From Francisella noatunensis subsp. noatunensis (GTDB lineage: Bacteria; Pseudomonadota; Gammaproteobacteria; Francisellales; Francisellaceae), in the NCBI RefSeq assembly GCF_009823375.1, contig NZ_WBSX01000003.1, positions 1 to 36,573 on the forward strand: a stretch of DNA of 36,573 bases, in the 5' to 3' direction. Both the position numbers and the translations under genes were made by a program. Below the pieces are notes generated by a model, which was given only the letters and a program-made list of their open reading frames with translations, was not told the origin of the DNA and made no database searches. How positions within the stretch are numbered: position 1 is the first letter of the stretch; each line of letters begins with the position of its first letter. This document shows, piece after piece, positions 8,242 to 18,323 of the stretch.

Positions 8242-9342
8242 ATGAAAAAGCTAACCGTCTTAATGCCGGCGTATAATGTTGAGAGCTATATTGCAGAATC
8301 TATTGAATCTGTATTAATGCAAAAGGTCAATTTTGAATATGAGTTATTAATTATCGATGATAAATCTACAGATGATACACTCAAGATTGCTTTAGAATAT
8401 AAGCAGAAATATCAAGATATTATAACAGTCCTCAAGAATGATAAAAATTTAAGGGTTCTTGCAACATCGACCAAAGGTTATGAAATAATAAAAACTGATT
8501 ATTTTTGCGTACTTGATCCAGATGATTATTATGTTGCTGATGATTTTTTACAAAAAGCATTAGATTTCCTAGATAGCAATTTGTACTATACAATTTATAC
8601 AGCAAATTCTGATACATTAGACATAAACACTCAAGAAAGGCATAAATTTATACATTCAGATTATGATAACAAAACTTTTACGATGGATGATTTATTAAAT
8701 GGAGAAGCTGTTTTAGGTCACACAAGTTCAACTGTATTTAGGAATATAGTTTTTAAGAGCAATCTTCCTCAAGAATTATATAGTGCTGTTGATACATATT
8801 CTGAGAAATCTTTTGAAGGCGATAGTTTTAGAAACTTACTTCACTTAAATGAAGGGAAGGGTTTTTTTAGTAATGTGGTAGTAGGAGTTTATCGCATGAC
8901 ACATCAAGGTATATGGACTTCTCTACCTGATGTGAAAAAAGATTTGATGCAGTCTCAGCTATATTTTGACATGAGCAATTTTTTTAATGATAAAAAAATA
9001 TGCGAATTTATGCTTAGAAAATCATATATGTATTTTCAAAAGCTCATATTAAGTTTGATGCAAAACTATTCTTTAAGTTGTAGTACTGATGCTGATATGA
9101 ATGACTTTAAGACACCTACAGAGTACATTCATTTCAAGCAAATTGATAGCCTTTATAAAGAGTATATTAAGCAAAAAAGCATACTTGTAGATATGGGTGA
9201 TTGGAATCAAGATCAAATAGATAAAGATAAATCAGCAAAAGAAAAAGAGAAATGTTATACAGATAGCATCAATTACTATAAGTATAGTTTGTCCTGGAAA
9301 ATTACAAAACCATTAAGAGCAATAAGAAAATTATTACCTTAG
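8242..9342 (+). CDS. Family 2 glycosyltransferase
   Basis: A 366-residue GT2 enzyme with LTVLMPAYNVESYIAESI at the start, IIDDKSTDDT (D39-D40) and LDPDDYY (91-97). The region after residue 130 is the variable acceptor part. The tail SLSWKITKPLRAIRK is a short motif also seen at the end of the enzyme encoded at 11408-12586 ([15 protein letters not shown]), a feature common among cell-envelope glycosyltransferases and possibly a membrane contact. AAGGGATT lies before the ATG. It is the last gene before an 86-base gap. Donor unknown. Confidence 0.83.
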   Translation: MKKLTVLMPAYNVESYIAESIESVLMQKVNFEYELLIIDDKSTDDTLKIALEYKQKYQDIITVLKNDKNLRVLATSTKGYEIIKTDYFCVLDPDDYYVADDFLQKALDFLDSNLYYTIYTANSDTLDINTQERHKFIHSDYDNKTFTMDDLLNGEAVLGHTSSTVFRNIVFKSNLPQELYSAVDTYSEKSFEGDSFRNLLHLNEGKGFFSNVVVGVYRMTHQGIWTSLPDVKKDLMQSQLYFDMSNFFNDKKICEFMLRKSYMYFQKLILSLMQNYSLSCSTDADMNDFKTPTEYIHFKQIDSLYKEYIKQKSILVDMGDWNQDQIDKDKSAKEKEKCYTDSINYYKYSLSWKITKPLRAIRKLLP

Positions 9343-9355
9343 TGGCTCTCTCTAC

Positions 9356-9384
9356 TTTCAATATATAGCTATAAGATATATAAT
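9356..9384 (+). promoter_or_regulatory. Candidate promoter for the 3-amino-sugar genes
   Basis: A perfect TATAAT at 9379-9384 lies 17 bases after TTTCAA (9356-9361), in the only sizeable gap (86 bases) between 412 and 14304. It would start transcription about 38 bases before the QdtA/FdtA gene. In DNA this AT-rich, a chance match is quite possible. Confidence 0.35.
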
Positions 9385-9428
9385 TTAATTGTTAGATTTT
9401 TAAATTTACGCCTTGGTTGCAATAAATT

Positions 9429-9827
9429 ATGGTAAAAACATTATATTTTGATATTAAAGGAGACAGTAGAGGCTCCTTGATTTCAATAGAACAAAACAAT
9501 AATATACCTTTTGATATAAAAAGAGTTTACTATATATTTGACACTCAAAAAAATGTACGTCGAGGGTTTCATGCCCATAAGAATTTAAAACAAGTTTTAA
9601 TTTGTGTTTCTGGCTGTTGCAAAATACTAGTTGATGATGGTACCTCGAAAGAGAATGTGTTGCTTAACTCGCCGGATAAAGGTTTATTAATATCAGGGCT
9701 TGTTTGGCGAGAGATGTTTGACTTTTCAGATGATTGTGTGCTTGTGGCACTAGCTAGTGAACTATATGATGAATCCGACTATATAAGAAATTATGATGAT
9801 TTTATAAAAGAGATTAATAATGCCTAG
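9429..9827 (+). CDS. dTDP-4-keto-6-deoxyglucose 3,4-ketoisomerase (QdtA/FdtA type)
   Basis: A 132-residue cupin of the WxcM-C/FdtA/QdtA family that moves the keto group from C4 to C3 of dTDP-4-keto-6-deoxy-D-glucose. The family signature [10 protein letters not shown] (12-21) and the catalytic pair H48 and H50 in RRGFHAHK are present, followed by the beta-sandwich core [17 protein letters not shown]. QdtA leads to quinovose (gluco) products and FdtA to fucose (galacto) products; I cannot tell the two apart by eye. It starts a three-gene set with the acetyltransferase (8-base overlap) and aminotransferase that follow. The start ATG has no obvious Shine-Dalgarno sequence. Confidence 0.87.
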   Translation: MVKTLYFDIKGDSRGSLISIEQNNNIPFDIKRVYYIFDTQKNVRRGFHAHKNLKQVLICVSGCCKILVDDGTSKENVLLNSPDKGLLISGLVWREMFDFSDDCVLVALASELYDESDYIRNYDDFIKEINNA

Positions 9828-10281
9828 TTTTATACACCCATTATCAGACGTTCAGTCACGAGCTATAGGCGACGATACAAAAGTATGGCAGTTTGTAGTC
9901 ATACTATCAGATGCCATAATTGGTGAAAATTGTAATATCTGTTCGCATTGCTTAATAGAAAATAAGGTGTTCATAGGTAATAATGTTACTATAAAGTCTG
10001 GGGTGCAAATATGGGATGGCATTACACTGGAAGATAATGTCTTCATTGGGTCTAATGTGACATTTACAAATGACAAAACCCCTCGCTCAAAGCACTATCC
10101 TAATAAGTGGCCAAAAACAACAATTAAAAAAGGGGCCTCTATAGGCGCTAATAGCACGATATTACCAGGTATGACAATTGGTGAAAATGCTATGATAGGA
10201 GCAGGCTCAGTTGTTACTAAAAATGTTCCAGCAAATGAGATTTGGATAGGAAATCCAGCTAAGTTTTATAAGAAGGTTTAG
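9820..10281 (+). CDS. Hexapeptide sugar N-acetyltransferase (QdtC/FdtC/WxcM-N type)
   Basis: A 153-residue left-handed beta-helix acyltransferase that should acetylate the 3-amino group of dTDP-3-amino-3,6-dideoxyhexose with acetyl-CoA. Hexapeptide repeats run through most of the protein ([30 protein letters not shown]), closing with the typical I-W-I-G-N-P-A end. In some species this domain is fused to the ketoisomerase (WxcM); here the two are separate genes overlapping by 8 bases. The partner genes on both sides make the assignment much firmer than the hexapeptide fold alone would. Confidence 0.85.
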   Translation: MPSFIHPLSDVQSRAIGDDTKVWQFVVILSDAIIGENCNICSHCLIENKVFIGNNVTIKSGVQIWDGITLEDNVFIGSNVTFTNDKTPRSKHYPNKWPKTTIKKGASIGANSTILPGMTIGENAMIGAGSVVTKNVPANEIWIGNPAKFYKKV

Positions 10282-10286
10282 AGTAT

Positions 10287-11411
10287 ATGATTAATTTCTT
10301 AGATTTAAAAAAAATAAATGGTCTATATGAACAAGAATTGAAAAATGCTTGTGCAAGGGTTATTGATAGTGGCTGGTATATTCGTGGTAATGAATGTGAA
10401 GCTTTTGAAAGAGAGTTTGCGAAGTATTGTGGTACTAAGTATGCTGTAGGTGTTGCAAATGGTTTAGATGCATTGATCCTTATTATCAGAGCGTATAAAG
10501 AATTAGGTGTCTTCAAGTTTGGCGATGAAATTATAGTGCCTGCGAATACCTATATTGCGAGCATTTTAGCTATATCTGCTAATGATATGGTGCCTGTGTT
10601 AGTAGAGCCAAATCTTCATGATTATCTGCTTGATGCTGATGAAATTGAATCAGCTATCACGGTTAAGACAGTAGCTATAATGCCAGTACACCTATATGGA
10701 CAGGCTTGTCAAATGGACAAAATAAACTCTCTCGCTAAAAAATACAATTTAAAAGTTATCGAAGATTCTGCTCAATCACATGGAGCATACTTTGCAGATA
10801 AAAAATGTGGTAATCTTGGTGATGCTAGCGGTTTTAGTTTTTATCCTGGTAAAAACCTCGGAGCTCTAGGTGATGCAGGAGCAGTGACAACTAATGATAA
10901 AAAGCTAGCAGAGACAATCTCAGCTTTAGCAAACTATGGTAGCCATGAGAAGTATAGAAATCTTTATAAAGGTACTAATAGTCGCTTAGATGAGATACAG
11001 GCAGCTATGCTGAGAGTTAAGTTAAAATATCTTGAGAGAGATATAGAATATCGTAGGGCAATAGCAGATTTTTATACTAAAAATATTAGTAATCCTAAAA
11101 TTATACTTCCTATTCAAAATTCACAACTAAACATTGAAAATTATCGAAATCATGTTTGGCACTTATATGTGATTAGAACTGATAATAGAGATGAGCTACA
11201 AAAGTATTTACTAGAAAATGGGGTTCAGACCGTTATACACTATCCTATTGCCCCACATCGCCAAGATGCGTATAAGGAGTTGGCAAATAATAGTTACCCT
11301 ATTAGTGAGCAGATTCATAAGCAAGTTTTGAGTTTGCCAGTTGGACAACACCTGAGCTTAGATGATGTTACCAAAGTTGTTAAAATTATAAATAGTTATG
11401 GTTGTGCATGA
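10287..11411 (+). CDS. PLP sugar 3-aminotransferase (QdtB/FdtB type)
   Basis: A 374-residue DegT/DnrJ/EryC1 aminotransferase. It should convert dTDP-3-keto-6-deoxyhexose, the product of the ketoisomerase two genes upstream, to the 3-amino sugar. The PLP lysine is K189 in [18 protein letters not shown]160 lies in [11 protein letters not shown], and the DSGWYIRG start is characteristic of the QdtB/FdtB/DesV group. With the ketoisomerase and acetyltransferase it completes a pathway to dTDP-Qui3NAc or dTDP-Fuc3NAc. It differs clearly from the VioA-like aminotransferase at 412-1485, so the cluster makes two different amino sugars. Its stop overlaps the next start (ATGA). Confidence 0.87.
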   Translation: MINFLDLKKINGLYEQELKNACARVIDSGWYIRGNECEAFEREFAKYCGTKYAVGVANGLDALILIIRAYKELGVFKFGDEIIVPANTYIASILAISANDMVPVLVEPNLHDYLLDADEIESAITVKTVAIMPVHLYGQACQMDKINSLAKKYNLKVIEDSAQSHGAYFADKKCGNLGDASGFSFYPGKNLGALGDAGAVTTNDKKLAETISALANYGSHEKYRNLYKGTNSRLDEIQAAMLRVKLKYLERDIEYRRAIADFYTKNISNPKIILPIQNSQLNIENYRNHVWHLYVIRTDNRDELQKYLLENGVQTVIHYPIAPHRQDAYKELANNSYPISEQIHKQVLSLPVGQHLSLDDVTKVVKIINSYGCA

Positions 11412-12586
11412 TGATGAATTCGAAAAAATTAGTTTCGTTCTGTTGTCTTTCATATAATCATGAAAAATTTATTCGTAAATGTATGCAAAGCATATGGTCA
11501 CAAGACTACAAAAACATAGAAATTATCGTTCTAGATGATGGATCTTCAGATGGTAGCTTAAGAGTCATAAATGAGTGTAAGAACGAATCACCATGCAGTT
11601 TTAATATAATTACACAGGAAAATTCTGGTGGTAAAGTTGGAAGCAATTTTAATAAACTTATTAACGCTTCTTCTGGTAATTTTCTATTTTTTATATCAAC
11701 TGACGATGAGGTTGTATCAGACTCAGTCTCATCTAAAGTAGAACTATTTGAGTCAGATGAAAATCTAGCCTTTGCTCTTAATACATATATCGAAACTATT
11801 GATGAAAATAGTAATGTTATAGATAAGTCATATATCCATAAAGAATATGTAAGAATATCTAGCATAAATGAATTGCTTGAACTTGAATTTAATGCTCTTG
11901 GATCTTTTTATATACAAGGAGGCCTTTTTAAAAAATCAGTCATTGATGACATTGGTGGCTTTGATGATGATTTGATAGGTGACGATATAATATTAAGAAC
12001 CAAGCTATTTAAGCATATAATAAACCAAGCTCCTACACTTAGCTTCAAACTTATTGATACAGTTGGTGTTCGCTATAGAATGCACGATACTAATATACAT
12101 AAAAACTCTTTAAGACAATCTATACTCATACACGAATGGTTTATGAGATATTTTAAAGATAGAATTCCTAATAAAACTATGTTAGTTTGGCTAAATCATG
12201 CTTATGCATATACTGTTAACAATAATCTGTTAGAAGATGCAAAAAAACTTATTTCAATACTTATTGATTATCTACCTTACTTTGATCAGGAAGAAAAGAA
12301 AAAGATAACGTTGAACTTTTTTAATAGTGCTAAGGTTAGGGCATACCAGTTGAATAAAACTTTGGATTTAAATAAGGAGTTTGTTCTCAAAATACTTGGT
12401 GATATGATGATAGAGAAAAATAATAATCTTTATATTGAAGAGCCTCAAGTTCAGTGGTTTATAGAGTATTTATTAGATAGAAGCTATAAATCTGAACTAA
12501 CACTAGATGAGATATATAAATCTTTTAGTTGGAGATTAACGAAACCTATAAGACTCTTAGCAAAAATATTTAAGAAATTTAGTTGA
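11408..12586 (+). CDS. Family 2 glycosyltransferase
   Basis: A GT2 enzyme of 392 residues with [29 protein letters not shown] and STDDEVV motifs in the first 110 residues, then a variable C-terminal half. It ends in the [19 protein letters not shown] motif shared with the enzyme at 8242-9342. I chose the ATG at 11408, which overlaps the previous stop as ATGA; further in-frame ATGs lie at 11411 and 11414, and a TTG at 11402 is less likely. It directly follows the dTDP-3-amino-sugar genes, so it could use that donor, but this is only positional. Confidence 0.82.
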   Translation: MMMNSKKLVSFCCLSYNHEKFIRKCMQSIWSQDYKNIEIIVLDDGSSDGSLRVINECKNESPCSFNIITQENSGGKVGSNFNKLINASSGNFLFFISTDDEVVSDSVSSKVELFESDENLAFALNTYIETIDENSNVIDKSYIHKEYVRISSINELLELEFNALGSFYIQGGLFKKSVIDDIGGFDDDLIGDDIILRTKLFKHIINQAPTLSFKLIDTVGVRYRMHDTNIHKNSLRQSILIHEWFMRYFKDRIPNKTMLVWLNHAYAYTVNNNLLEDAKKLISILIDYLPYFDQEEKKKITLNFFNSAKVRAYQLNKTLDLNKEFVLKILGDMMIEKNNNLYIEEPQVQWFIEYLLDRSYKSELTLDEIYKSFSWRLTKPIRLLAKIFKKFS

Positions 12587-12612
12587 AGTATCTCTTTTCA
12601 GGGCTTAAAGCT

Positions 12613-14304
12613 ATGTTGGTGCTAAAAAAATATGTAAAAAAATATTTTAATTTAATAACAAGAATCAAATCAAAACTTAGATTATTAAAAAAACTTCATT
12701 ATACACACATTAAATTTAATAGAAATAAAGAAACTATTATAGTGTTTTCACAATATTATTTAAAAAATAACGCTAGTTATAACTATATAGAAGATATTGA
12801 GACAATATTAAATGAAAAGTATAATGTCATTCGATACATTTATGAAAATGATTATAATATTCCAACACATGGGTATTCATTTTTAATTGTTAAGTATGAC
12901 AATAAAACAGAAAAAAAACAATTACTGCCTCACATACATAAAAAATACAATGTCAAAATCCTAGTATTATGTTCGATAGATAGTTCAATATTAGAGGTGG
13001 CATGCAGCCTAAATCTAGCAACTTTATTAATTAGTGACTTTAGTGATGCTAATTATAATATTGTTGATATTCAAAAAAGTGTCATAATGTCTGATAAGGT
13101 TATATTACCTGACGCAGCAATATTTAATAAGCTACTAAAACAAATAGAGAATCTTGTTCCGTGTCCTAGTCTTGTAAGTAATATTCATGCTGATTGCTCA
13201 GAATTATTTCATAAAAAAATAAAATATGAAGAAGCACTTAGCAAAATCTTCTTAAAACATATATCAGATTCAATATTAATAAATTCAGAAAATATTGAAA
13301 TACAAAGTTTTTTAGTCAGCTCAGATGTTTTTGATAGTGATTTTATGGATATTATAAGTTCTAAAAGTCAGTCTGCATACTATTATATAAAAACTCAAAG
13401 AAAAGGATTCTATAAAGCGTGTCCAAACCCTGCTCCAGGATTTTCTACATCTATCTGGATATGTGGAAATGAGGCTAAAGGCCTTGTACCATTGTACAAG
13501 TCTATTAAGAATGGTTATAAAACTACACACAGGTGCATGATATTGGGCTCGAACCATCTGACTGAAACCAAAAAAAGAAGTTTTAAAAATAAGAAAATAG
13601 CTATACATTTGCATTTGTATTACACAGACCTAGCCAAAGAGTTTTGTGAATATTTTAAAAATATTTCTGTGAGTTATGATTTATATATAACTACAACAAG
13701 CTCTGTTAAGAATCCTGATATTAAAGAGGCTTTTTTAGAGTGTGGTGCTGAAAATATAGAAGTTTTTAATGTTGAAAATCGAGGGAGAGATATTGCTCCT
13801 TTAATTTTTGATCTAAAGGATGAGATTATTGGTGGAAAATATGAAATTGTTGGTCATTTTCACAGTAAAAAGTCTGTTGCGATAGATGGTAATGTTGGTG
13901 ATAAATGGCGAAAATACTTATTGGATAGTTTAATTGGAAACAACTCAATATTTACTAACTCAGTGTTAGAACTATTTAACAATGAAAATACAGGTCTAAT
14001 TTTTCCTGAGCCTAAAGATTTTATAGATATCGGAGTTAATAAAGAGTATATAAACTCATTGTGTGAAATATTAAAAATAAAAAAAATAAATCAAACACCT
14101 ATATTTCCAGTAGGAAATATGTATTGGGCGAGAGTTGATGCTATCAGAGATTTGTTTTATTTGGAAAAAGAAAAGGTTATACAGAACGAACCTTTACCTA
14201 CTGATGGTAGCTATATGCACGCAATAGAAAGAATCATGCCACATATAGCTCATAAAAATAACTACTCATTTGTCACAGTGTATAAAAAAGATATTATAAA
14301 CTGA
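12613..14304 (+). CDS. RgpF-like rhamnan-synthesis-F domain protein, probable glycosyltransferase
   Basis: A two-part protein of about 563 residues. The C-terminal part (roughly the last 240 residues) matches the RgpF domain: IAIHLHLYYTDLAKEF, ENRGRDIAPLIF and VGHFHSKKS are its hallmarks. RgpF proteins occur in clusters for rhamnose-rich and other ABC-exported glycans and are considered glycosyltransferases. The N-terminal part (ETIIVFSQYYLKN onward, about 290 residues) looks like an alpha/beta domain I cannot name. The ATG at 12613 has AGGG nine bases upstream; a TTG at 12583 overlapping the previous stop would add ten residues. Donor unknown. It is followed by a 52-base gap with a TATAAT at 14322-14327. 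Confidence 0.75.
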   Translation: MLVLKKYVKKYFNLITRIKSKLRLLKKLHYTHIKFNRNKETIIVFSQYYLKNNASYNYIEDIETILNEKYNVIRYIYENDYNIPTHGYSFLIVKYDNKTEKKQLLPHIHKKYNVKILVLCSIDSSILEVACSLNLATLLISDFSDANYNIVDIQKSVIMSDKVILPDAAIFNKLLKQIENLVPCPSLVSNIHADCSELFHKKIKYEEALSKIFLKHISDSILINSENIEIQSFLVSSDVFDSDFMDIISSKSQSAYYYIKTQRKGFYKACPNPAPGFSTSIWICGNEAKGLVPLYKSIKNGYKTTHRCMILGSNHLTETKKRSFKNKKIAIHLHLYYTDLAKEFCEYFKNISVSYDLYITTTSSVKNPDIKEAFLECGAENIEVFNVENRGRDIAPLIFDLKDEIIGGKYEIVGHFHSKKSVAIDGNVGDKWRKYLLDSLIGNNSIFTNSVLELFNNENTGLIFPEPKDFIDIGVNKEYINSLCEILKIKKINQTPIFPVGNMYWARVDAIRDLFYLEKEKVIQNEPLPTDGSYMHAIERIMPHIAHKNNYSFVTVYKKDIIN

Positions 14305-14356
14305 TAAAATACTTGCTATATTATAATAAGTTATACTAGTATTTTTGACGTGATTT

Positions 14357-16319
14357 ATGAGTAGTATTCGATATAGAAGTGATATAGATGGTTTGAGGGC
14401 TTTTGCTGTACTGTCAGTAGTCTTATATCATTTAGAAGTTAGTTGGATTAAATCAGGTTTTCTTGGTGTAGACATATTCTTTGTTATATCAGGTTTTTTG
14501 ATAACAAAGATTATTGTCAGAGATTTACAAGATGGTACATTTTCTATCAAGAATTTCTATCTAAGAAGAGTACGAAGAATTCTACCAGCTCTGATTTTTA
14601 TATTAGCTTTTTTAAGTTTTTTTGCATGGTTAATACTTCTACCACAGGACTTATTAAACTATGCAAAATCAATGCTAAGTGCAATTGTTTCTGTTTCAAA
14701 CCTCTTCTTTTTTAAAACATTAAACTTTGGTTATTTTGCAACAGACTCATCTACTATACCACTATTACATACATGGTCGTTAGGTGTTGAAGAACAATTC
14801 TATATTGCCTGGCCGGTAATTTTGATTATTTTATTTAAACTAAACACATCTTCCAAGAAGTATTTATTAACTATTACATTACTGCTTATTATTGTTTCAA
14901 TAGCAATATTTTTTTATAAACATTTTCCAAAGTTCTACTATATGCCTATTAATCGAGGATTCGAACTGCTATTTGGCTGTTTTTTAGCTATTAGTTTGAA
15001 TAATAGAGAACAGAAATCACCAAATAAAACTCTTTTGGACATATATTCATTGGTGTCATTAATACTTATGGCAATTCCGATATTTTTGGTATCAGTAAGC
15101 TATCCAAGCTTTTGGATGATAGTAACTTGTTTGGGAGCCACGTTATTTATATATTCAGGAAGTCTTGGTTATACTCCATTTATTAATAGACTATTTTCAA
15201 TAAAACCTTTTGCAGCCATAGGGATTATCTCATATTCTTTGTACTTATGGCATTGGCCGATAATAGCTTATTTAAATTATTTAAGTATTACTATTACTGT
15301 AGATATTGCTACTGTTGTAATTATTTTAAGCATTATATTAGCAACTATATCTTATTTATTTGTAGAGAAACCTTTTAGACATAAATTTAAATTTAGTTTT
15401 CTAAAGAGTTTGATTCTTTTATGGATTATTCCTTTAGTTGTATCAATATGCTTTTATACAGCATCTAAGCGCCAGGGTTTTGGTTTTAATCAAAGTTTTC
15501 ATATGGATCAAAATCAATTAACCTTTTCTTATGGTTTTAGTGATTTTGATAATAATTATTGCTTTTTGCAAGCTGAGTCTACCACATTTAAATCTATAGA
15601 TTTACCAACTAAAGATTTGTGTATTATAGGAAGCCATAGTTATAAGAACACAGATATTCTTTTTATTGGAGATTCACATGCGAGATCAGAATACCCCATG
15701 CTTTCTGTTTGGTTGAAGAGTGCTGGTCTGTCTGCCTATGCTATAACACAAAGGTCAACGCCATTTTTATATGGAATGAATGATAATGAGCAAGGAATAT
15801 CAAAACTTGATAGAAATGTAGCTATAAAAAAATTAATCGAAACAAAATTTTATAAATATATAATATTAGGTGGTGCATGGAGTTCTCCCGCATATTCTGG
15901 CTTTATAGGGCTTTTGGATAGGTCAATTGATGTAATAGTCAAAAGTGGGGCTCAACCAATTCTTATACTTGATACACCATACTTGCCGGAGAGGTTGAAT
16001 AATTTATGTCCTCTTAGTAATTCAGAGATATTAAAATATTTTAATCTAGTTAATGTTCAATCAAAAGATCATATGTTGATCAATCTGAGCATAAGTTTCA
16101 TACTTTGTTAAAGGTTTTATTAGTTAAGTATCCGACACTGCGAGTCATAAATCCTAAAAAAGCTAATGCAATAGCAAAGAATGCCAAATATCCATAGAAG
16201 GTGTGCCTATGTATGCTGATAATTAGCATATGAATTATATTGGATCAAAATTGTTAGGAGAGTTGTATTTAGAAGAGTTTGGTAATCCATTAATAGCAAT
16301 TATAAAAAAAACTAATTAA
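14357..16319 (+). pseudogene. OafA-type O-acyltransferase, decayed at the 3' end
   Basis: An acyltransferase-3 membrane protein with a C-terminal SGNH domain, which would O-acetylate the polysaccharide. The open frame (14357-16111, 584 residues) begins YRSDIDGLRAFAVLSVVLYH, has the FFVISGFLIT signature and about ten membrane segments, and includes the SGNH block I G-D-S-H (438-441). After that the gene is broken. Around 16063-16068 the homologous reading moves to another frame (EHKFHTLLKVLLVKYPTL). It meets a TAG at 16195 and resumes in the third frame (EGVPMYADN). There it hits a TAG at 16224-16226, then runs HMNYIGSKLLGELYLEEFG to a TAA at 16317. The final D-x-x-H catalytic dyad is split from the rest. 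The truncated protein would keep the membrane domain but lack a working SGNH site. Confidence 0.85.
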
Positions 16320-16344
16320 AATTTAGAGATGTAAAGGAGTAATT

Positions 16345-17424
16345 TTGGACTCAAAGAAATCAACGTGTAATGCAAATGTTCGTTACTGTGATAATTATCC
16401 ACTGGTAAGCATCTGCTGTACAGCATATAACCAAGAGAAATATATTGAAAAGGCTTTAGAGGGGTTTTTATCTCAAGAAACAAATTTTCCATTTGAAATA
16501 ATTATAAGTGATGATTGCTCAACTGACAGGACTACAGAAATACTTAATAATTATCTTGAACAATATCCAAATATTATTAGATTAGTTTATCAGCAACAAA
16601 ATCAATACTCAAAAGGAGCTTTACCTATAAGAGACTTTATTTTACCTGTCGTTAGAGGTAAATATATAGCATTGTGTGAAGGAGATGATTATTGGACAGA
16701 TTCTACTAAATTACAGCAGCAAGTTGATTTTTTGGAGCATAATCCTGAATTCATGGGCTGTGGACATAATACAAGATTTTTAATCAATGGAGAATTGACA
16801 GATAGATTATTTGTGGATTCCAGCAATAAAAAAGATAGTTATAAATTCGATGATTTTATAGATTCTGCCTATTTGCATACGACATCTTTAGTTTTTAGAT
16901 ACGATGCTCTTAAGAGTCAAATTAATGAATACCTTGCTAAATATTCATATGTTAAACGTAATGATGTATATATGTTGTTGGTATTTTCAAAATTTGGGCC
17001 GATAAAGTATATAGATAAAATCATGTCTGTCTATAGAATGAATGATGGTGGTATATGGAGTGGTGTAGATGAACAAGCGCAGCTAATTATGTTTTTGCAT
17101 GGTTGTGTAGATTTTAGCTATATCTTTGGTGATGAGTATAAAGATAAATTTCTTTATTCATTCATCAATACATTAAGTGAAAGTATTGATGTTACTACTT
17201 CAGACTTCATGTCAGAAGTATTAAAAGAATTCTCAATAAGAGATTTTAAAACTATTATAAAGAGTTTTGCAAAATTTAAAAAAAGAGATAATGATACTAT
17301 TAAAGAGTGTAGTGATTATATAGACTTTCTTGAAAAACAGGTAAGTGATAATAGTTTTAAGTCAATGTTAATAAAGCTATTAAAAGCAAGTCGAATTTAC
17401 AATTTGTTCAGAAGGAAAACTTAG
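16345..17424 (+). CDS. Family 2 glycosyltransferase
   Basis: A GT2 enzyme of 359 residues that starts at a TTG (16345). This start is supported by AAGGAG at 16334-16339, five bases upstream, and by the lack of a nearby ATG. Motifs: VSICCTAYNQEKYIEKAL, ISDDCSTDRT (D56-D57) and CEGDDYW (111-117). It is a close paralogue of the enzyme at 7155-8216, sharing ETxFPFEIIISDDCSTD, GKYIALCEGDDYW, QVDFLE and the HNTR element. The two probably use related donors or acceptors. It lies directly after the broken acyltransferase. The C terminus (LLKASRIYNLFRRK) is basic. Confidence 0.84.
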   Translation: MDSKKSTCNANVRYCDNYPLVSICCTAYNQEKYIEKALEGFLSQETNFPFEIIISDDCSTDRTTEILNNYLEQYPNIIRLVYQQQNQYSKGALPIRDFILPVVRGKYIALCEGDDYWTDSTKLQQQVDFLEHNPEFMGCGHNTRFLINGELTDRLFVDSSNKKDSYKFDDFIDSAYLHTTSLVFRYDALKSQINEYLAKYSYVKRNDVYMLLVFSKFGPIKYIDKIMSVYRMNDGGIWSGVDEQAQLIMFLHGCVDFSYIFGDEYKDKFLYSFINTLSESIDVTTSDFMSEVLKEFSIRDFKTIIKSFAKFKKRDNDTIKECSDYIDFLEKQVSDNSFKSMLIKLLKASRIYNLFRRKT

Positions 17425-17468
17425 TATTACTTAATATCAATAAAATAGTCTTTAGGTTTTATTTCTGT

Positions 17469-17474
17469 TATAAT
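17469..17474 (+). promoter_or_regulatory. Candidate -10 element upstream of the Wzm/Wzt genes
   Basis: TATAAT at 17469-17474 sits 34 bases before the wzm start, in the 83-base gap after the GT2 gene. No matching -35 hexamer stands out at the usual distance, so this is a weak call. Confidence 0.25.
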
Positions 17475-17507
17475 TTCGTTAAGATTAAATCATAGAATTG
17501 TTATTAG

Positions 17508-18323
17508 ATGGTTTCATATATAAAAGAGTTTTATAGGTTCTTAAAGCACCTCAGGAATAATTATAAACTTTTACTTATACTGGCATATAATGATTTTAGA
17601 GAAGAGTATTTAGGCTCCTATTTGGGTATTATTTGGGCTATCATAAGACCATCAGCTTTTATTTTTGTTATTTGGCTTGTTTTTACCTATGGAATTAAGC
17701 CCGGTGCTGGTATAACCAGCTCATCTATGATTTTGTTCTTACTTACAGGTATGGTTCCATGGTTTTTCTTTTCCGAAGCCCTTGTAAAAAGCTGCAATTC
17801 AATAGTCGAGAATGAGTTCTTGGTAAAAAAGGTGGCCTTTAGTGTAAATATTTTACCTCTTGTTAGTATATTGTCATGCCTGATAATTCATCTAATACTG
17901 CTGTCACTGGTGATATTCATTGTTATTTTAAGTGGATATTATCCTGATCTGTATTGGCTACAAATACCTTTCTATGTGTTTTGTAGTATTATGCTATTAC
18001 TAGGTTTAGGATGGCTCACATCGGCCATTAGAGTTTTTGTCAAAGATATAGGCGAGGTGGTTGGTTTAATTGTCCAGTTTGGTTTTTGGTTTACACCAGT
18101 ATTTTGGTCTCCAGATAAAGTGCCCGAAAGATTTAGATTTATCCTGGATTTAAACCCTATGGCATACATTATTCAAGGGTTTAGAGATTCTTTAATAAAT
18201 AAAGTATGGTTTTGGGATCATGGTATTGCAACTATTATCTTTATTATTATGTTATCGTTTGTTTTGTTTTTAGGAGCTTTGGCCTTTAAGAGGCTTACTC
18301 CACACTTCGGGGATGTCATCTAA
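17508..18323 (+). CDS. wzm: Polysaccharide ABC exporter, permease (Wzm)
   Basis: A 271-residue ABC-2 type membrane protein of the O-antigen/teichoic-acid exporter family. The N-terminal amphipathic part LILAYNDFREEYLGSYLGIIWAI and the GMVPWFFFSEAL region are typical of Wzm/KpsM/TagG. Six hydrophobic segments can be counted, followed by QFGFWFTPVFWSPD and LNPMAYIIQGFRDSL, both conserved in Wzm. Two copies should form the inner-membrane channel that flips the finished, lipid-linked glycan to the periplasm. The stop overlaps the ATPase start (TAATG), so the two are translationally coupled. The wzm name follows from the family and from the coupled Wzt-like partner. Confidence 0.9.
   Translation: MVSYIKEFYRFLKHLRNNYKLLLILAYNDFREEYLGSYLGIIWAIIRPSAFIFVIWLVFTYGIKPGAGITSSSMILFLLTGMVPWFFFSEALVKSCNSIVENEFLVKKVAFSVNILPLVSILSCLIIHLILLSLVIFIVILSGYYPDLYWLQIPFYVFCSIMLLLGLGWLTSAIRVFVKDIGEVVGLIVQFGFWFTPVFWSPDKVPERFRFILDLNPMAYIIQGFRDSLINKVWFWDHGIATIIFIIMLSFVLFLGALAFKRLTPHFGDVI

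Noticed and set aside
11506-11865. 119-residue minus-strand open frame inside a GT2 gene
   Set aside because: It is antisense to the catalytic region of a clear glycosyltransferase; its composition reflects the opposite strand.
16112-16344. Small new genes in the gap after the acyltransferase
   Set aside because: The gap translates, across frames, into the missing C terminus of the upstream acyltransferase, so it is pseudogene remnant.
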